A stretch of DNA of 64,000 nt, taken from positions 2,074,722 through 2,138,721 of the forward strand of contig BCKQ01000001.1 in NCBI GenBank assembly GCA_001600695.1, given 5' to 3'. Source of the stretch: Ascoidea asiatica (lineage: Eukaryota > Ascomycota > Saccharomycetes > Ascoideales > Ascoideaceae). The position numbers and the translations under genes were made by a program. The notes beneath the pieces were generated by a model that had not been told where the DNA came from, did no database searches, and worked only from the letters and a program-made list of their open reading frames with translations. Shown here piece after piece: positions 42,055 through 52,486 of the stretch (position 1 is its first letter; each line of letters begins with the position of its first letter).

Positions 42055-45000
42055 TCAAAGTTTAAATTGAATTTCTTTGAAAAATGAAAATGGTTTTGCT
42101 GAAGTTGGAGCTTTAGAAAGTGGTAGCATTGCTCTAAATCTATCAATGTCCTTTATTTCTTTCAAAAAAATGCTTGGTTCTGTAAGATCTTCAACGATAT
42201 CCTCTTCTTTACTAGCTTCTTTAATATCTTCTTTATTAGTCTGTTCAATATCATCTTTATCTGGAGAGAAAACATGTATACAAAAATGGGATGAGGTTTC
42301 TTTATTTAAAAAATATTGATCATAGAAATTGATCAAATCTTTTTTGGTGATCTCTAATCGAGTATCTTTTTCATTTAAAATGGCGATTACTCTTTGTACT
42401 GAAGTAAAATCATAAGTATTATTTAAAATTTCTTCAATATAAAAAGAAAATTCAGAATCCATATTTCTGAAGTTTAGAGGTTTATGAGGAGCAGCCTTTA
42501 GCATAACAATCAATGAAAGTTTTTTGAAATTAAATTGTTCATCAGTTATATTATAAATCAATTCTTTTAGACTATTTGTTAAAAAATGGATTACTCTTGA
42601 TTGTAAATATTTACAATCTTTATGACTTTGAATAACAATTTTATGACCCAAAGTGGAACGAGTTATTCGAAGTCCGGAGGAAACAATATAACCAAGCTGT
42701 TCTTTAGTTCTTAATTGATTAAATGCAGGTTCTTTTATAAATTCATTAATCAATGCAAGAAGAATCATGTCTTTTGCTTTGGCTATATCAGAATCATTTA
42801 ATTCCGAAAGATTTAGAACTTTGAAATTGTGTTCATCTATATTGATTTTTGACATACTTCTATACAATTCGTTAGCATCAGCAATAAACGTGAAAAAATC
42901 AATTGAGGAATTGGAAGTTTTATTTTCTTTTAAAGGCATTTCAACATAGGAAGAGTTTCCTTTGATGAATAAATGAGAACGATAAACATTATTAATTTGA
43001 TTAAAAAACAATGGAGCAACATTTGAATCAATTTTTTTCAATTTATTAAAAAAAGAATCATTTAAAATTTTTTCAATTTTATTTGTTAAATGATAATTTT
43101 TATTTTCAAAATTCCCATAAAGTGTAACATCAACAAATACTTGATGAAATAATTGATTCACGAAGTTATTAAAATATTCTAAATTTATGAATTCATTTCC
43201 ATTTATATTTTCTTCCATAATTTTTGAAAGTTTTTCTTTTTCACTCCAAGTTTGATCATGAATTATATTTCTAAAATACGATGAAGATTGTCTATAAGGT
43301 TCTTTAAATTGAAAATTTCTATACGATTTTTTATGTATTTCTTTAATTGTTTGAAATTTTTCATTATTATTAATTAATTTATTATCTTTAAAATTAATAA
43401 TTTCTTGTAAAATTTTTTCAAAACATGAAATTAATTTATCATTATAACCATCCATTGAAATTGAAAATCCAGTAACTGACCATCTAATATTTAAATCTAA
43501 ATTAGCTAAACTTGCAAAATATATTAAATCATTCAATTGAAGATTTAAAAATTTTATAAAAAAAGTAGTCATAATTTGATTTGTGATTGAAGAATTTGGA
43601 ATTGGAGTTTTAAAATTTAAATGAATAAAACCTTTTGGTTGAGAAAAAAAATCATCAGGTTTAAACCAAATATTATAAAATTTATTTGAAGTTATTAAAG
43701 ATGGAATTCTTTTTAATTTTGATGATAAATCTTTTTTTTCATTAAATATTTTAAAATTTTCTGGAATTAAGAAATTTTTTTCAGGTATATGAAAATTTTC
43801 ATTTAATTTACAATTTTTTAAATTTGATAAAAAATTATCATCTAAATCATTTAAAGAATAATTAGTTTGATAAATTTCTTCAATTAATTTTAAATCATTT
43901 ATTGAATATTCATTATTAGCTAAAAATAATATAAAATTATCTGGATTTAAATAAGATAAATAATTTTTAATAATTTTAAAATCAAATTTAGTATTAAATC
44001 TATAATTAAAATCTAATAAATTTTTTTTTTTATTAATTTTATTAAAATGTAAATTTGTTGAAAAATTTACAACAGTATCATCATCATCAGAAAATTGTTC
44101 TTTATATTTAAAATCAAGTTTTGACATTTGATCTAATTCATCATTAATTGATTTTAAAGAAGATTCATCTAAATTTGATAACATTTTAATATATTGAAAA
44201 AAATTAGTTAAAATTTCATTAATTATATTAACATTATCAAAAGCAAATTTTGTTAAAAATATTGTAGTTGTGAAAACAAAATTATTTTCACTTATAATAT
44301 ATTGACTTGAAGATAATGAAGTTACCCAATTTTTATTAAATTTAAAATATTTTAATAAAGAACCTTTAGTTTCATGACCAATTAAATGAGAAATTGTTTT
44401 TAAAGGATTATAATTTAAATGAATAAATTGAGAACCTGGTAAGAAAAAAAGAAGTTTAATTGATTTTGTTTCTTTTATTGGTTTATATTTTATAATTCTT
44501 TTTGAAGGATATTTAGTTAAAATTGAATTTGAATTATTAAAGTTTAAAGAAGTTGGTAATGGATTAATTTGAATATTTTTATAATTTTGTAAAATATTTA
44601 AATCAATATTTTTATTTTGAATTAAAGAAAAATATTCAATAACTTTTGAAACTAAATTATTTTTATTAATATTATCATTAATATCTAAATTTGTTAAAAT
44701 TGATAATTTCATTATATTTGAAGAATAATGAATATTATACCAATTAATTAATTCATTTCTAATATTTAAATTTTTTTTAATTGGTAAAATTTTTAAAGTA
44801 TTTAAATTACCAGTTGAAAATTTATGATATGGATGATTTTGATTAATTAATTTTTTTAATAATTGATTAAATTTTCTTGAATCATTTTGTAAATTTTTAT
44901 TATTTTCATTATTTACAGCATTTATTTCTCTATCTTGACAATTTTTTAAAAATAATGGATCAATAAAAAATCTTGAAAATTTATGTAATAAAATTATTAA

Positions 45001-45762
45001 AAAATTAGAATCTATAGTAAAATAATAATTTGTATGTTCAGTTGAAGTAAAAGCATTTGAATTACCAGAATGATTTGATAAAAATTTTTGATAATCATTT
45101 TCATCTGGAAATAAATTTGTACCCATAAATAATAAATGTTCACAAAAATGAGCTAAACCTTGAAAAATTTCAGGATCTTGAAATGAACCAATATTTATAT
45201 CTAAAGATACAGAAGATTTTAAAGCTTGTTTATCATGAATAAATAAAATTTCTAAATTATTATTATTTAATTTTATTAATCTATAATTACGATTATCTTG
45301 AATTGGTTTATTTAAGTTTAAAAATAATTCTGAATATTCACCTTGATTAATAAATTGATTATAATCTTTTGATTTAAATTGTAAAGAAGATTCATTTAAA
45401 ACTTCAATAGATTGATCTTGTTCTTGATCTTGATTTTGATTTTGATCTTGATCTTGATCTTGATCTTGATCTTGATCTTGATCTTGATCTTGATCTTCAA
45501 TTTCAGATTTAAAATCTTTAAGTACCATTTTTTTATAAAAAGTTTTATTTGAAATTGAAAAAGTCAAAGGATTAAGAGGAGAAGTTGTAAAATTTCTTGA
45601 ATTATTATAACAATTAGAATAACAACTATAAGAATATTTTAAATTTTTAAAATTAATAATTGAATATTTAGAAAATATATAAATGATTTTTATTCCATTT
45701 AAATTTTGTTTAGATTTTAAAATTATATTTTGAATAGGAGTTAAAAGCAGATATGAATACAT
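42055..45762 (-). CDS. STE23: Insulinase-family metalloprotease Ste23
   Basis: M16 zinc peptidase related to insulin-degrading enzyme; in yeast helps mature a-factor. 1235 residues against 1027 in Saccharomyces. The inverted zinc motif HFCEH is in GLAHFCEHLLFMGTNLFP near residue 205, with the downstream catalytic/zinc glutamate region REINAVNNENNKN near 283. The C-terminal half has TKEQLGYIVSSG and a long M16 domain pair. An N-terminal stretch of 78 residues is basic, Ser/Asn/Tyr-rich, with few acids, like a mitochondrial presequence; an in-frame Met at residue 79 (45528) could start a cytosolic form. Residues 93-118 are a DQDQ repeat. Composition changes sharply inside the gene near 43000 (see findings). 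The gene is convergent with SUB2. Confidence 0.95.
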   Translation of the reverse strand: MYSYLLLTPIQNIILKSKQNLNGIKIIYIFSKYSIINFKNLKYSYSCYSNCYNNSRNFTTSPLNPLTFSISNKTFYKKMVLKDFKSEIEDQDQDQDQDQDQDQDQDQNQNQDQEQDQSIEVLNESSLQFKSKDYNQFINQGEYSELFLNLNKPIQDNRNYRLIKLNNNNLEILFIHDKQALKSSVSLDINIGSFQDPEIFQGLAHFCEHLLFMGTNLFPDENDYQKFLSNHSGNSNAFTSTEHTNYYFTIDSNFLIILLHKFSRFFIDPLFLKNCQDREINAVNNENNKNLQNDSRKFNQLLKKLINQNHPYHKFSTGNLNTLKILPIKKNLNIRNELINWYNIHYSSNIMKLSILTNLDINDNINKNNLVSKVIEYFSLIQNKNIDLNILQNYKNIQINPLPTSLNFNNSNSILTKYPSKRIIKYKPIKETKSIKLLFFLPGSQFIHLNYNPLKTISHLIGHETKGSLLKYFKFNKNWVTSLSSSQYIISENNFVFTTTIFLTKFAFDNVNIINEILTNFFQYIKMLSNLDESSLKSINDELDQMSKLDFKYKEQFSDDDDTVVNFSTNLHFNKINKKKNLLDFNYRFNTKFDFKIIKNYLSYLNPDNFILFLANNEYSINDLKLIEEIYQTNYSLNDLDDNFLSNLKNCKLNENFHIPEKNFLIPENFKIFNEKKDLSSKLKRIPSLITSNKFYNIWFKPDDFFSQPKGFIHLNFKTPIPNSSITNQIMTTFFIKFLNLQLNDLIYFASLANLDLNIRWSVTGFSISMDGYNDKLISCFEKILQEIINFKDNKLINNNEKFQTIKEIHKKSYRNFQFKEPYRQSSSYFRNIIHDQTWSEKEKLSKIMEENINGNEFINLEYFNNFVNQLFHQVFVDVTLYGNFENKNYHLTNKIEKILNDSFFNKLKKIDSNVAPLFFNQINNVYRSHLFIKGNSSYVEMPLKENKTSNSSIDFFTFIADANELYRSMSKINIDEHNFKVLNLSELNDSDIAKAKDMILLALINEFIKEPAFNQLRTKEQLGYIVSSGLRITRSTLGHKIVIQSHKDCKYLQSRVIHFLTNSLKELIYNITDEQFNFKKLSLIVMLKAAPHKPLNFRNMDSEFSFYIEEILNNTYDFTSVQRVIAILNEKDTRLEITKKDLINFYDQYFLNKETSSHFCIHVFSPDKDDIEQTNKEDIKEASKEEDIVEDLTEPSIFLKEIKDIDRFRAMLPLSKAPTSAKPFSFFKEIQFKL

Positions 45763-46094
45763 ATAACAATTGAATTATCTCTTTCGAGCAAAAGAAAAGA
45801 GTGAATATTTATCAACTAGCTATTTAAGACCCGGAATATTGAAGAAGATGATGAAACAACAACAACAACAACAACAACAACAGCAGCAGCAGCACAAACA
45901 TCAAAACCTTCAGAAAAAGAAAAGTGGAGGCAACTGCAACTGCAACTGCAACTTCGTTTGCTGTCTTTTCATTGCATTTGCCTTCCGGACATGGAACCCA
46001 CAATGGAACTCAGCCACACCCACAATTGGCATTTGCCCCTGACGTGAAACACTGCGGGGGCTGGAAAATCCAGCAAAAAAAAGAAACAATGAGA
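45763..46094. other. Intergenic region STE23 / tRNA-Ser
   Basis: About 330 bases: (CAA)n followed by (CAG)4 at about 45857-45893, an AACTGC repeat at about 45929-45953 and a GC-rich block to 46060. The frames here begin with ATG inside repeats but encode only poly-Gln and repeats, with no family resemblance. Confidence 0.5.
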
Positions 46095-46175
46095 CGACAT
46101 TGGCAGGACTCGAACCTGCGCGGGTAAACCCAAAAGATTTCTAATCTTTCGCCTTAACCACTCGGCCACAATGCC
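46095..46175 (-). tRNA. tRNA-Ser (anticodon AGA)
   Basis: Minus-strand 81-base class II tRNA with the long variable arm. Acceptor GGCATTG/CAATGTC, D-arm GGCCGAGTGGTTAAGGC, anticodon stem AAAGA/TCTTT around loop TTAGAAA (AGA), variable arm about GGGTTTACCC, T-arm GCAGGTTCGAGTCCTGC, discriminator G. Very similar to Saccharomyces tRNA-Ser(AGA). It reads UCU/UCC, so it says nothing on CUG decoding. No intron. Confidence 0.97.
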
Positions 46176-47702
46176 AGTCATGTGATAAGTTATATTAGAA
46201 TTATTTAGTAGTCATCAAAGTTAAAAAGGTGCTATTTTTAATCAATTTCCTTTTTTGGTTATAAAGCCGCTGTAATATAATCCACGACATTCTTTCTGAG
46301 TGATTTGTATTCGGTGTAGCACTTGGCCTGCTGCGAACATCTCAGCACTGGCCCTCCTTGCCCTGATGTATGAAATTTAAGAGCCCTGTTTTCTAAAAGA
46401 TAATAAAACAATCTCCAATCACTGATTTTTAATGTTGATGTTATTGAAGACAGTTTTTCTATTGAATATATTCAGAACAAAAAAAAACAAATGGAAGTTA
46501 TTTTTAATGGAATATGAAATGCAAAATCCATTTCATTTTCACTTTTGCCTTCAGTTTCAATGCTTTCTTTCATATTCAATTGAAAACCATATGAGAAATT
46601 ATTTTTTTTGATCATTTCAGATTAAATGAATAAAATATATCTCTAATAATCTCCCAAAATCTTTAAAAGAATACAATCTAAAATCAAATTAATTCATAAA
46701 ATTACATCATTTTATTTATTTGATTTTTTATTTTTTTCTTCTTATCCTATGAATTATATCTTAGGAGTTCGTTACCCTTGAGTTTATAATATTAAAATAT
46801 TATTTTCTCCAATCAAAATATTTTTACTCATTTATCTAATGATGGCTTTAATTTATTATATTATATAATGAATCTTATTGATCAGAAGCTTATCAATTCA
46901 TTTATTTAAATTCTCATTGAATTATTTTTTATTCTTTCTTCTTTTGATTTATCCTTTTATCATTTATCAAATCAATCTGATCTTTTTCATCAGTTGCTGA
47001 CATTTTACCTGTCTCTTATTGGTCCGCTGTTGAACCCCGTTAAAATTTATAATTTATATTCTTTATTTAAAAGTTTAAGTTACAAATTGAGTGTCAAGTC
47101 AAATCAAATTAATATTTATTAAAAAAAAAAAAAAATTATGCGTAACACACATAATATTATACTAATACTTATTTTTTTTTTTTTTTTTGAATTTTGAATT
47201 TTACTCGTTTTTTTAAAAAAAAATAAAACTTTATACAATATTTCTTTCTAGTAGTTCGATTACTAGCAAAAAAAAAGTTAAAATCAATTAAGAGAATAAT
47301 TTTTTAACTAATTAATTACTCAATTAATTACATTTTTTATTACATGTTTTATTACAAGTTTTAATTTATAGTAATGATTGGTAATTTCATTTTCCTTCTT
47401 AGAAACAATTCCTTGAATATAAATATCCTCAAGGTTAAAAATTTTATACAATAATAATCTTGTAATTATTTTAAATTCAAAAATAATATAAATACCCTCT
47501 TGATTCTTCATATTTTAAAATTTTGAAAGATTTTTTTATTCTTTGCTTATCAATCTTCAACTCATTTCAATTAGATTAAATTCAATCCAATCCAATTCAA
47601 TTCAATTCAATTTCTATTATAATAAACTATTATATTATTTCCCTAAAGTTTTAAATCATAACTTTTAACAGTTTAAATTCAACTAAATTAAATTATTTCA
47701 AA
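46176..47702. other. Long intergenic region before the metallothionein-like gene
   Basis: About 1530 bases. A GC-containing patch at about 46265-46390, otherwise A+T-rich with T and A runs at 47120-47195. A 63-codon minus-strand frame (47320-47511) with ATG is Ile/Lys-rich and looks fortuitous. A short inverted repeat CTAGTA/TACTAG flanks GTTCGAT near 47250-47268. The last 170 bases are a C/T/A leader typical of a strongly expressed yeast gene. Confidence 0.5.
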
Positions 47703-47801
47703 ATGCCTTGTGCTTGTGGAGAAAAACCAGTTTGTGACTGTGGTGGTGCTTTCAGTAATGGTTCAAAAGAAGGTGAAGTTGACTACACTCATAAACACTA
47801 A
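47703..47801 (+). CDS. Metallothionein-like 32-residue Cys peptide
   Basis: A complete ORF of 32 codons, too short for usual gene calls: MPCACGEKPVCDCGG then GAFSNGSKEGE and VDYTHKH. Four Cys lie as CXC-x5-CXC, which can bind soft metal ions such as Cu(I) or Cd(II). The tail GEVDYT resembles the GETDFT tail that I remember following the last Cys cluster of Candida albicans copper metallothionein CRD2, where the preceding CACG...CTCG arrangement is also similar. Codons are less A/T-biased than in neighbours, and a clean C/A-rich leader ends in AAATTATTTCAAA directly before the ATG. There is no intron and no paralog nearby. It acts, if real, in the cytosol as a metal buffer. Confidence is moderate because 32 residues give limited evidence. 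Confidence 0.7.
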   Translation: MPCACGEKPVCDCGGAFSNGSKEGEVDYTHKH

Positions 47802-49048
47802 TCAGAATTATGATTTATCAATTTTAGTTGCTATTATTTATTTAATTTGCTTCCAATGAATCTCAATTAATTATCTAACTAGTTATTTAACTAATTAATA
47901 AAATATCATTCTATCTATTATTATGTTTTCCTTTTAGAAATAGTTTTTATTCTCACCTTTTTTTAATCTTTTTCATCTTTCTATTTCTAATTATACTTCT
48001 CTTTTAAGTAAATTTATGATCCTTATTCTTTAAATAAAAAAAATAAAATTAAAACTCCAACAATTGTTTAAATTAAATTCTAGTTTTCTTTAATTTGTAA
48101 AAATACTGATTATTTTAACAACCCAAAATAAAGTTACGAAAATTAAAACACCAATTATTGAATTAATTTTTTAAATTAATAGTTTGATATGTTTTATTTT
48201 TTACTATCAAATTGACTTCTCTTTTATTATCTTTTATTATACTTATCAATTAACGTACACTCAACGTCATTTATCTTAGGTTTGTAGTCAATTGACAGAA
48301 CAATCAAAATTACATACAGTAAGTTAACGTTGTGTTAAATGTTATTTTGTTCAAAAAATTGTGCGCATTGTCAATTTTAAAGCGTGCAAAACTAATTTCT
48401 AGCTTTTGCGTAACGAAATATGTGAATGCAATCTAATGCACACGCCAAACCAGTAGAATATTCAAAGTAAAATTTAAATACCGCTTATGGAAATGAGAGC
48501 CAATAAACCAACCGGTTTTCCAAAACGGAAGTAACTGCCAAGTTCCGGTTTTATCAAGGTAAATTTAAATATTCTCCCGTAAAATATTTCTTCCCGCAAA
48601 TATCAATTATGATATTAATCAAACCCCATACAAAAGCACCATGAATTGAAGGTGCAAAAAAGTTCTTAATTCAGCTTATGTCCGCAAACGTTTTTGAATC
48701 TCTATTGAAAATCTAAATTTTTCGAAATATTAATCATTTCACAAAGGAAATCAAGAATACTGAGAGGTTATCTTATTACAAGTATAACAAGTATATGACA
48801 GTGTATATTAATAATAGTTCAATTTTGATAATAATAATAAATAGTGCAGTAGGTGTTCTAAGAAACTATTTCTCTTCTATTTAAACTCATCTTTATTTCG
48901 AATATTTAATATCAAATTGAATTTTCTTTATCGAAATTTATAGAAAAATATAGAAAAAAAATAGGATTTTAGTACTATTCACCACTCCCAACATATTGTA
49001 ACTCAATTCATTTTCATAATAATCAATCATACATCAAATTAACTCAAC
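47802..49048. other. Intergenic region metallothionein-like gene / MTM1
   Basis: About 1250 bases. The 3' flank of the small gene is A+T-rich. From about 48240 to 48680 the composition is more balanced and contains CCAAT at 48500-48504 (Hap-complex-type site, 545 bases before the MTM1 ATG), ACGT-containing words and two CCGGTTTT words near 48523 and 48545. No credible ORF. Confidence 0.45.
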
Positions 49049-50260
49049 ATGTTAGATTACAAAAAAGATATTGTTTCTCAATCTTTTAATTCAAAGACTA
49101 TGAATAATTCTGTGAAAGAAGATACTTCTACTTTATCTCAAAAAATGATAAGTGCTTTAACAGGTTCTTTATTAACATGTTCAATATTAACTCCATTTGA
49201 TGTGGTGAGAATAAGATTACAACAACAGCATTTGATTTCATCAACTTTAGCAAATAATTGCTCTTTACCAAAAGATAAATGTTGTCAAGGTCCCACTTTA
49301 TTTTGGATAACTCCAAGTTCAAGTAATGAATATTGTTCAACCGCTGAAATAAATCAAACTTCAAAAATAAGATTCACTGGAACTTTCAATGCTTTTCAAT
49401 CAATTTATAAAAATGAAGGTTTACCAATTCTTTGGAGAGGTCTTTCTTTATCTTTAATAATAGCTGTACCTGCAAATGTATTATATTATACAGGTTATGA
49501 ATATTTAAGAGATAATTTCCCTTTAAATACTTCTCCAACTTTTAATCCTTTAATTTGTGGTGCAATTGCAAGAGTAATTGCTGTAACTTCAATAGCTCCT
49601 TTAGAACTAGTCAAAACTAAATTACAATCAATACCTGCTTCTTCAAATAATTCAGAATTATTAAAAGATTTATTATTAGATTCTTATAAAACTACAAAAT
49701 CTCAAGGATTTTCTTCTTTATTTAGAGGTTTAGAATTAACTTTATGGAGAGACGTTCCATTCTCCGCAATATATTGGTTTTCTTATGAATTTTGTAAAAA
49801 AAGTTTTTCAAAAATGTCTTATTTCAATAATAAATCATCAAATTCTCAAATTAATAAAACTTCAGAATCTTCTAAAAATATTTTTAATCAATCATCAATA
49901 TTAAATTCAGATTCAACAAATCAAGTTTTTTTAAAATCTTTTTTATCTGGTACAATTTCTGGTACTATAGCTGCTTTATTTACAAATCCTTTTGATGTGG
50001 GTAAAACAAGATTACAAGTATCTGTTGATCCAGATAATTCTGATTTAAGATCAAATCCTTTGATCAAATCCAAAAATAAGTCACTCAAACATAAACCTAA
50101 AGAACCAATGTTTCGATTTTTATCAAATATAGTCAAAGAAGAAGGATTTTCTGCTTTATATATTGGTATAATACCAAGAGTTTTAAAAATCGCTCCTTCT
50201 TGTGCAATAATGGTATCAAGCTATGAACTTGTTAAGCACTTTTTTTTAAATCGCAACTAG
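49049..50260 (+). CDS. MTM1: Mitochondrial carrier of the Mtm1 (SLC25A39/40) family
   Basis: Inner-membrane SLC25 carrier; Mtm1 is linked to Mn-SOD metallation, iron and pyridoxal-phosphate/glutathione handling. 403 residues (366 in Saccharomyces). Three carrier repeats with Px[DE]xx[RK] signatures: SILTPFDVVRIRLQQQ near residue 48, SIAPLELVKTKLQ near 190, and FTNPFDVGKTRLQ near 315. The matrix loop of repeat 1 is long with a CCQGP pair of cysteines near residue 77, typical of the SLC25A39/40 group. Each repeat also has a RGL-type motif (LWRGLSLSL, LFRGLELTLW, LYIGIIPR). Codon use is more mixed than in GDH2 or HSX11. The first ATG was chosen. Confidence 0.92.
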   Translation: MLDYKKDIVSQSFNSKTMNNSVKEDTSTLSQKMISALTGSLLTCSILTPFDVVRIRLQQQHLISSTLANNCSLPKDKCCQGPTLFWITPSSSNEYCSTAEINQTSKIRFTGTFNAFQSIYKNEGLPILWRGLSLSLIIAVPANVLYYTGYEYLRDNFPLNTSPTFNPLICGAIARVIAVTSIAPLELVKTKLQSIPASSNNSELLKDLLLDSYKTTKSQGFSSLFRGLELTLWRDVPFSAIYWFSYEFCKKSFSKMSYFNNKSSNSQINKTSESSKNIFNQSSILNSDSTNQVFLKSFLSGTISGTIAALFTNPFDVGKTRLQVSVDPDNSDLRSNPLIKSKNKSLKHKPKEPMFRFLSNIVKEEGFSALYIGIIPRVLKIAPSCAIMVSSYELVKHFFLNRN

Positions 50261-50776
50261 CTCTGAAACAATCGATGAATTGTTTATTGATGCTTTGTTG
50301 ATCATTATTCCTTCATTTATTAATAATATATTGAACTCTTCAATCTGTAAATAAGCTAATACTTTACCTATATTCTACTCTCTTTTACTATCTTTATTAG
50401 TTTTTTTTTTGTTTTTAGATCATTCTTCATTTTCTTTTTTTTACACTCATAAATAGCTCATTCTCAATAAATGTCTTGAAATTATACATATTCAGATAAA
50501 ATTTCAATATAATTCTCACAAAATTGAATCACTTTATTTTGGTAACTAAAATTTAATAGAATCTTCATAGCTTCATTTATCGAAAATACCTTTGTTGTGT
50601 CCGCACTCATTACTATGGTGGTTTCACTCTTCGTTCATGAGTTAGAATAAAAAGCATTGATCTGAAATTGTTCAGTATTTTCAAAATAAATCATCATCAA
50701 TATTTATTTATTGCGCTGAAGTGAAAATAGAAAATCAAATTAATAATCATCATTTGACTATTAATACTCATTATTG
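50261..50776. other. Intergenic region MTM1 / MDM10
   Basis: About 515 bases containing the MTM1 3' flank (T runs) and the MDM10 promoter. No ORF, repeat or motif stands out. Confidence 0.6.
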
Positions 50777-52258
50777 ATGTTTAATTATATGGAATATGTT
50801 TCTAGATCTTTTAACAAGATAACTTCATGGGATGAAGAAAATTTATATCCAAATCTTGTTTCTTCTTCTCAGGCTTTGATTGATTTTAGGATCCCAGATG
50901 GTTTGAAATTAAGTGTAAATTCAAAAGCAAATGAGAAGTTTGTGAATTCCTTATCCTTATCAAATTTCAATTATATAAATGGCTCTTTATCTTATCTATA
51001 TTCTAATGTACCTTTAGATCAGATTGCAAATTCTCACGATGTCTTGCTACAAGATGTTATTCAAAATTATAAATTCATTCAGCCTGTATCGAAGACATAC
51101 TCAGAGCAAAATTCCAATAAAATTCAATATAACAGCTTCACTAGTTCTCCTATGTTAATGTATGGTAAACTATTTTTTCCCGGGAACATTCTTGAATCAT
51201 ATTTTGTGAAAAATTTCAATAAAAATTCAAGGCTACTTGTACAATGTTTAAGCTCGAAGTCTCTAAAAAATAATGGTTTGATGACTTTATATTTACAGAA
51301 AAATACAATCAAATATTCAAGAGAGTTAATTTATTCAACAAATGAAGGATTGCTAGGTCTTAGATTTTTATACAATTTTGGTGAGTTAGTACCTAAAACT
51401 GTCAAAAAAGCTAAAAATCATATTTTTCCTTTATCTTCTTCAAATTTAAATCAAAATTCTGATTTAATCAATGAATTTCACCATTTCAATGAATCACATA
51501 ATAAGTTTTATAACCATTCAAGATTATCTGTGGGTGCTGAACTTTGGTATGGGATTTTAAATATGTCTCCTGGTTTATCGACTTCCCTTAGATATACTAC
51601 TTTTTCAACTTATACTGGAAAACCACTATCAATGACTTTAACTTGTAATCCAATTATTGGTCATATAACTTCAACATATTCTGTTAAAACCTCTTTGAAC
51701 TCAACTTTTTGCTCCAAATATGACTTTAATGTCTATTCATATGAAAGTGATTTATCTCTAGGTTGCGAAGTTTGGAAAATTGATGATTTACAAAAATCAA
51801 TCAATGATATTCTATTTAGTAAAAATACGAAAAAAAAGAAAGTTGAAAAATCAGCTGAAAAACAAGTTAAATCAATTAAGCAGAACAAAATTTTAAAACA
51901 AAATCAAAAAGATAAAATTTCGATTAAAAATTCTTCAGATGAGGAATTAAAAACTCTCTCTTTTGGTGAAGAAAATATCAATAATTTCAAAAACTTATTT
52001 TCAAAATTGAAATTTACTCAATTAATCAAATTATCTACAAGTTTTAATGATAAAAGTGTCAAACTTTTATGGGAAGGAAAATTTAAGGATTTTTTATTCG
52101 AATTTGGTATAAATGTTAAAAACATCATACCTCATAAAGCTTCCCCTAATTCTTACAATGCTTTATATGACCAGCAATCAATTGATAAAAAAAGCCAGAA
52201 TATAAACTTGCTTCCAGAAATAGCACAATTGGGTTTTCATTTTCAATATAGCTCATAG
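50777..52258 (+). CDS. MDM10: Mitochondrial outer-membrane protein Mdm10
   Basis: Beta-barrel subunit of ERMES, which tethers ER and mitochondria and moves phospholipids, and of the SAM sorting machinery. 493 residues; 493 in Saccharomyces. Start ATG 50777, after an unusable TTG. Collinear blocks with the known protein: FNYMEYVSRSFNKIT and LIDFRIPDGLKLS at the N-terminus, INGSLSYLYS, SLSVGAELWYG-type strand (SVGAELWYGILNMSPGLSTS), GKPLSMTLTCNPIIGHITS, NSTFCSKYDFNVYSYESDLS, then a Lys-rich hydrophilic insertion near 350-390, the KLLWEGKFKDFLFEFG block and the C-terminal LGFHFQYSS strand (beta-signal). No membrane helix is expected. Codon use is less A/T-extreme than the genes on the left. Confidence 0.96.
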   Translation: MFNYMEYVSRSFNKITSWDEENLYPNLVSSSQALIDFRIPDGLKLSVNSKANEKFVNSLSLSNFNYINGSLSYLYSNVPLDQIANSHDVLLQDVIQNYKFIQPVSKTYSEQNSNKIQYNSFTSSPMLMYGKLFFPGNILESYFVKNFNKNSRLLVQCLSSKSLKNNGLMTLYLQKNTIKYSRELIYSTNEGLLGLRFLYNFGELVPKTVKKAKNHIFPLSSSNLNQNSDLINEFHHFNESHNKFYNHSRLSVGAELWYGILNMSPGLSTSLRYTTFSTYTGKPLSMTLTCNPIIGHITSTYSVKTSLNSTFCSKYDFNVYSYESDLSLGCEVWKIDDLQKSINDILFSKNTKKKKVEKSAEKQVKSIKQNKILKQNQKDKISIKNSSDEELKTLSFGEENINNFKNLFSKLKFTQLIKLSTSFNDKSVKLLWEGKFKDFLFEFGINVKNIIPHKASPNSYNALYDQQSIDKKSQNINLLPEIAQLGFHFQYSS

Positions 52259-52486
52259 TTTTCTTTTCCTTTTTTTTGTACATATATAGTCTTTGTAATA
52301 TAATTGTGTATAGTTTTACATTAATCTTTGAAAAAAAAAAACTGTTCATAAAAAAAATAAATCAAATAAAATAAAATAGTCATTAAAAGTAATTAATGTA
52401 ATATGATATAGGGAAATTCATGTAAACTAAAGAATTTAGTGGGGTTGATAAAAAAAATTATAAAAATACAAATTGGTTAAAGTAAA

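Noticed and set aside
45770-46042. Poly-Gln frame between STE23 and tRNA-Ser
   Set aside because: Encoded by a (CAA)n/(CAG)n microsatellite and an AACTGC repeat, then runs into the tRNA region; no domain.
47250-47268. CTAGTA-GTTCGAT-TACTAG hairpin as a tRNA T-arm
   Set aside because: Loop and stem register do not fit a T-arm (TTCRANY loop with a five-pair stem) and no other tRNA arms are present.
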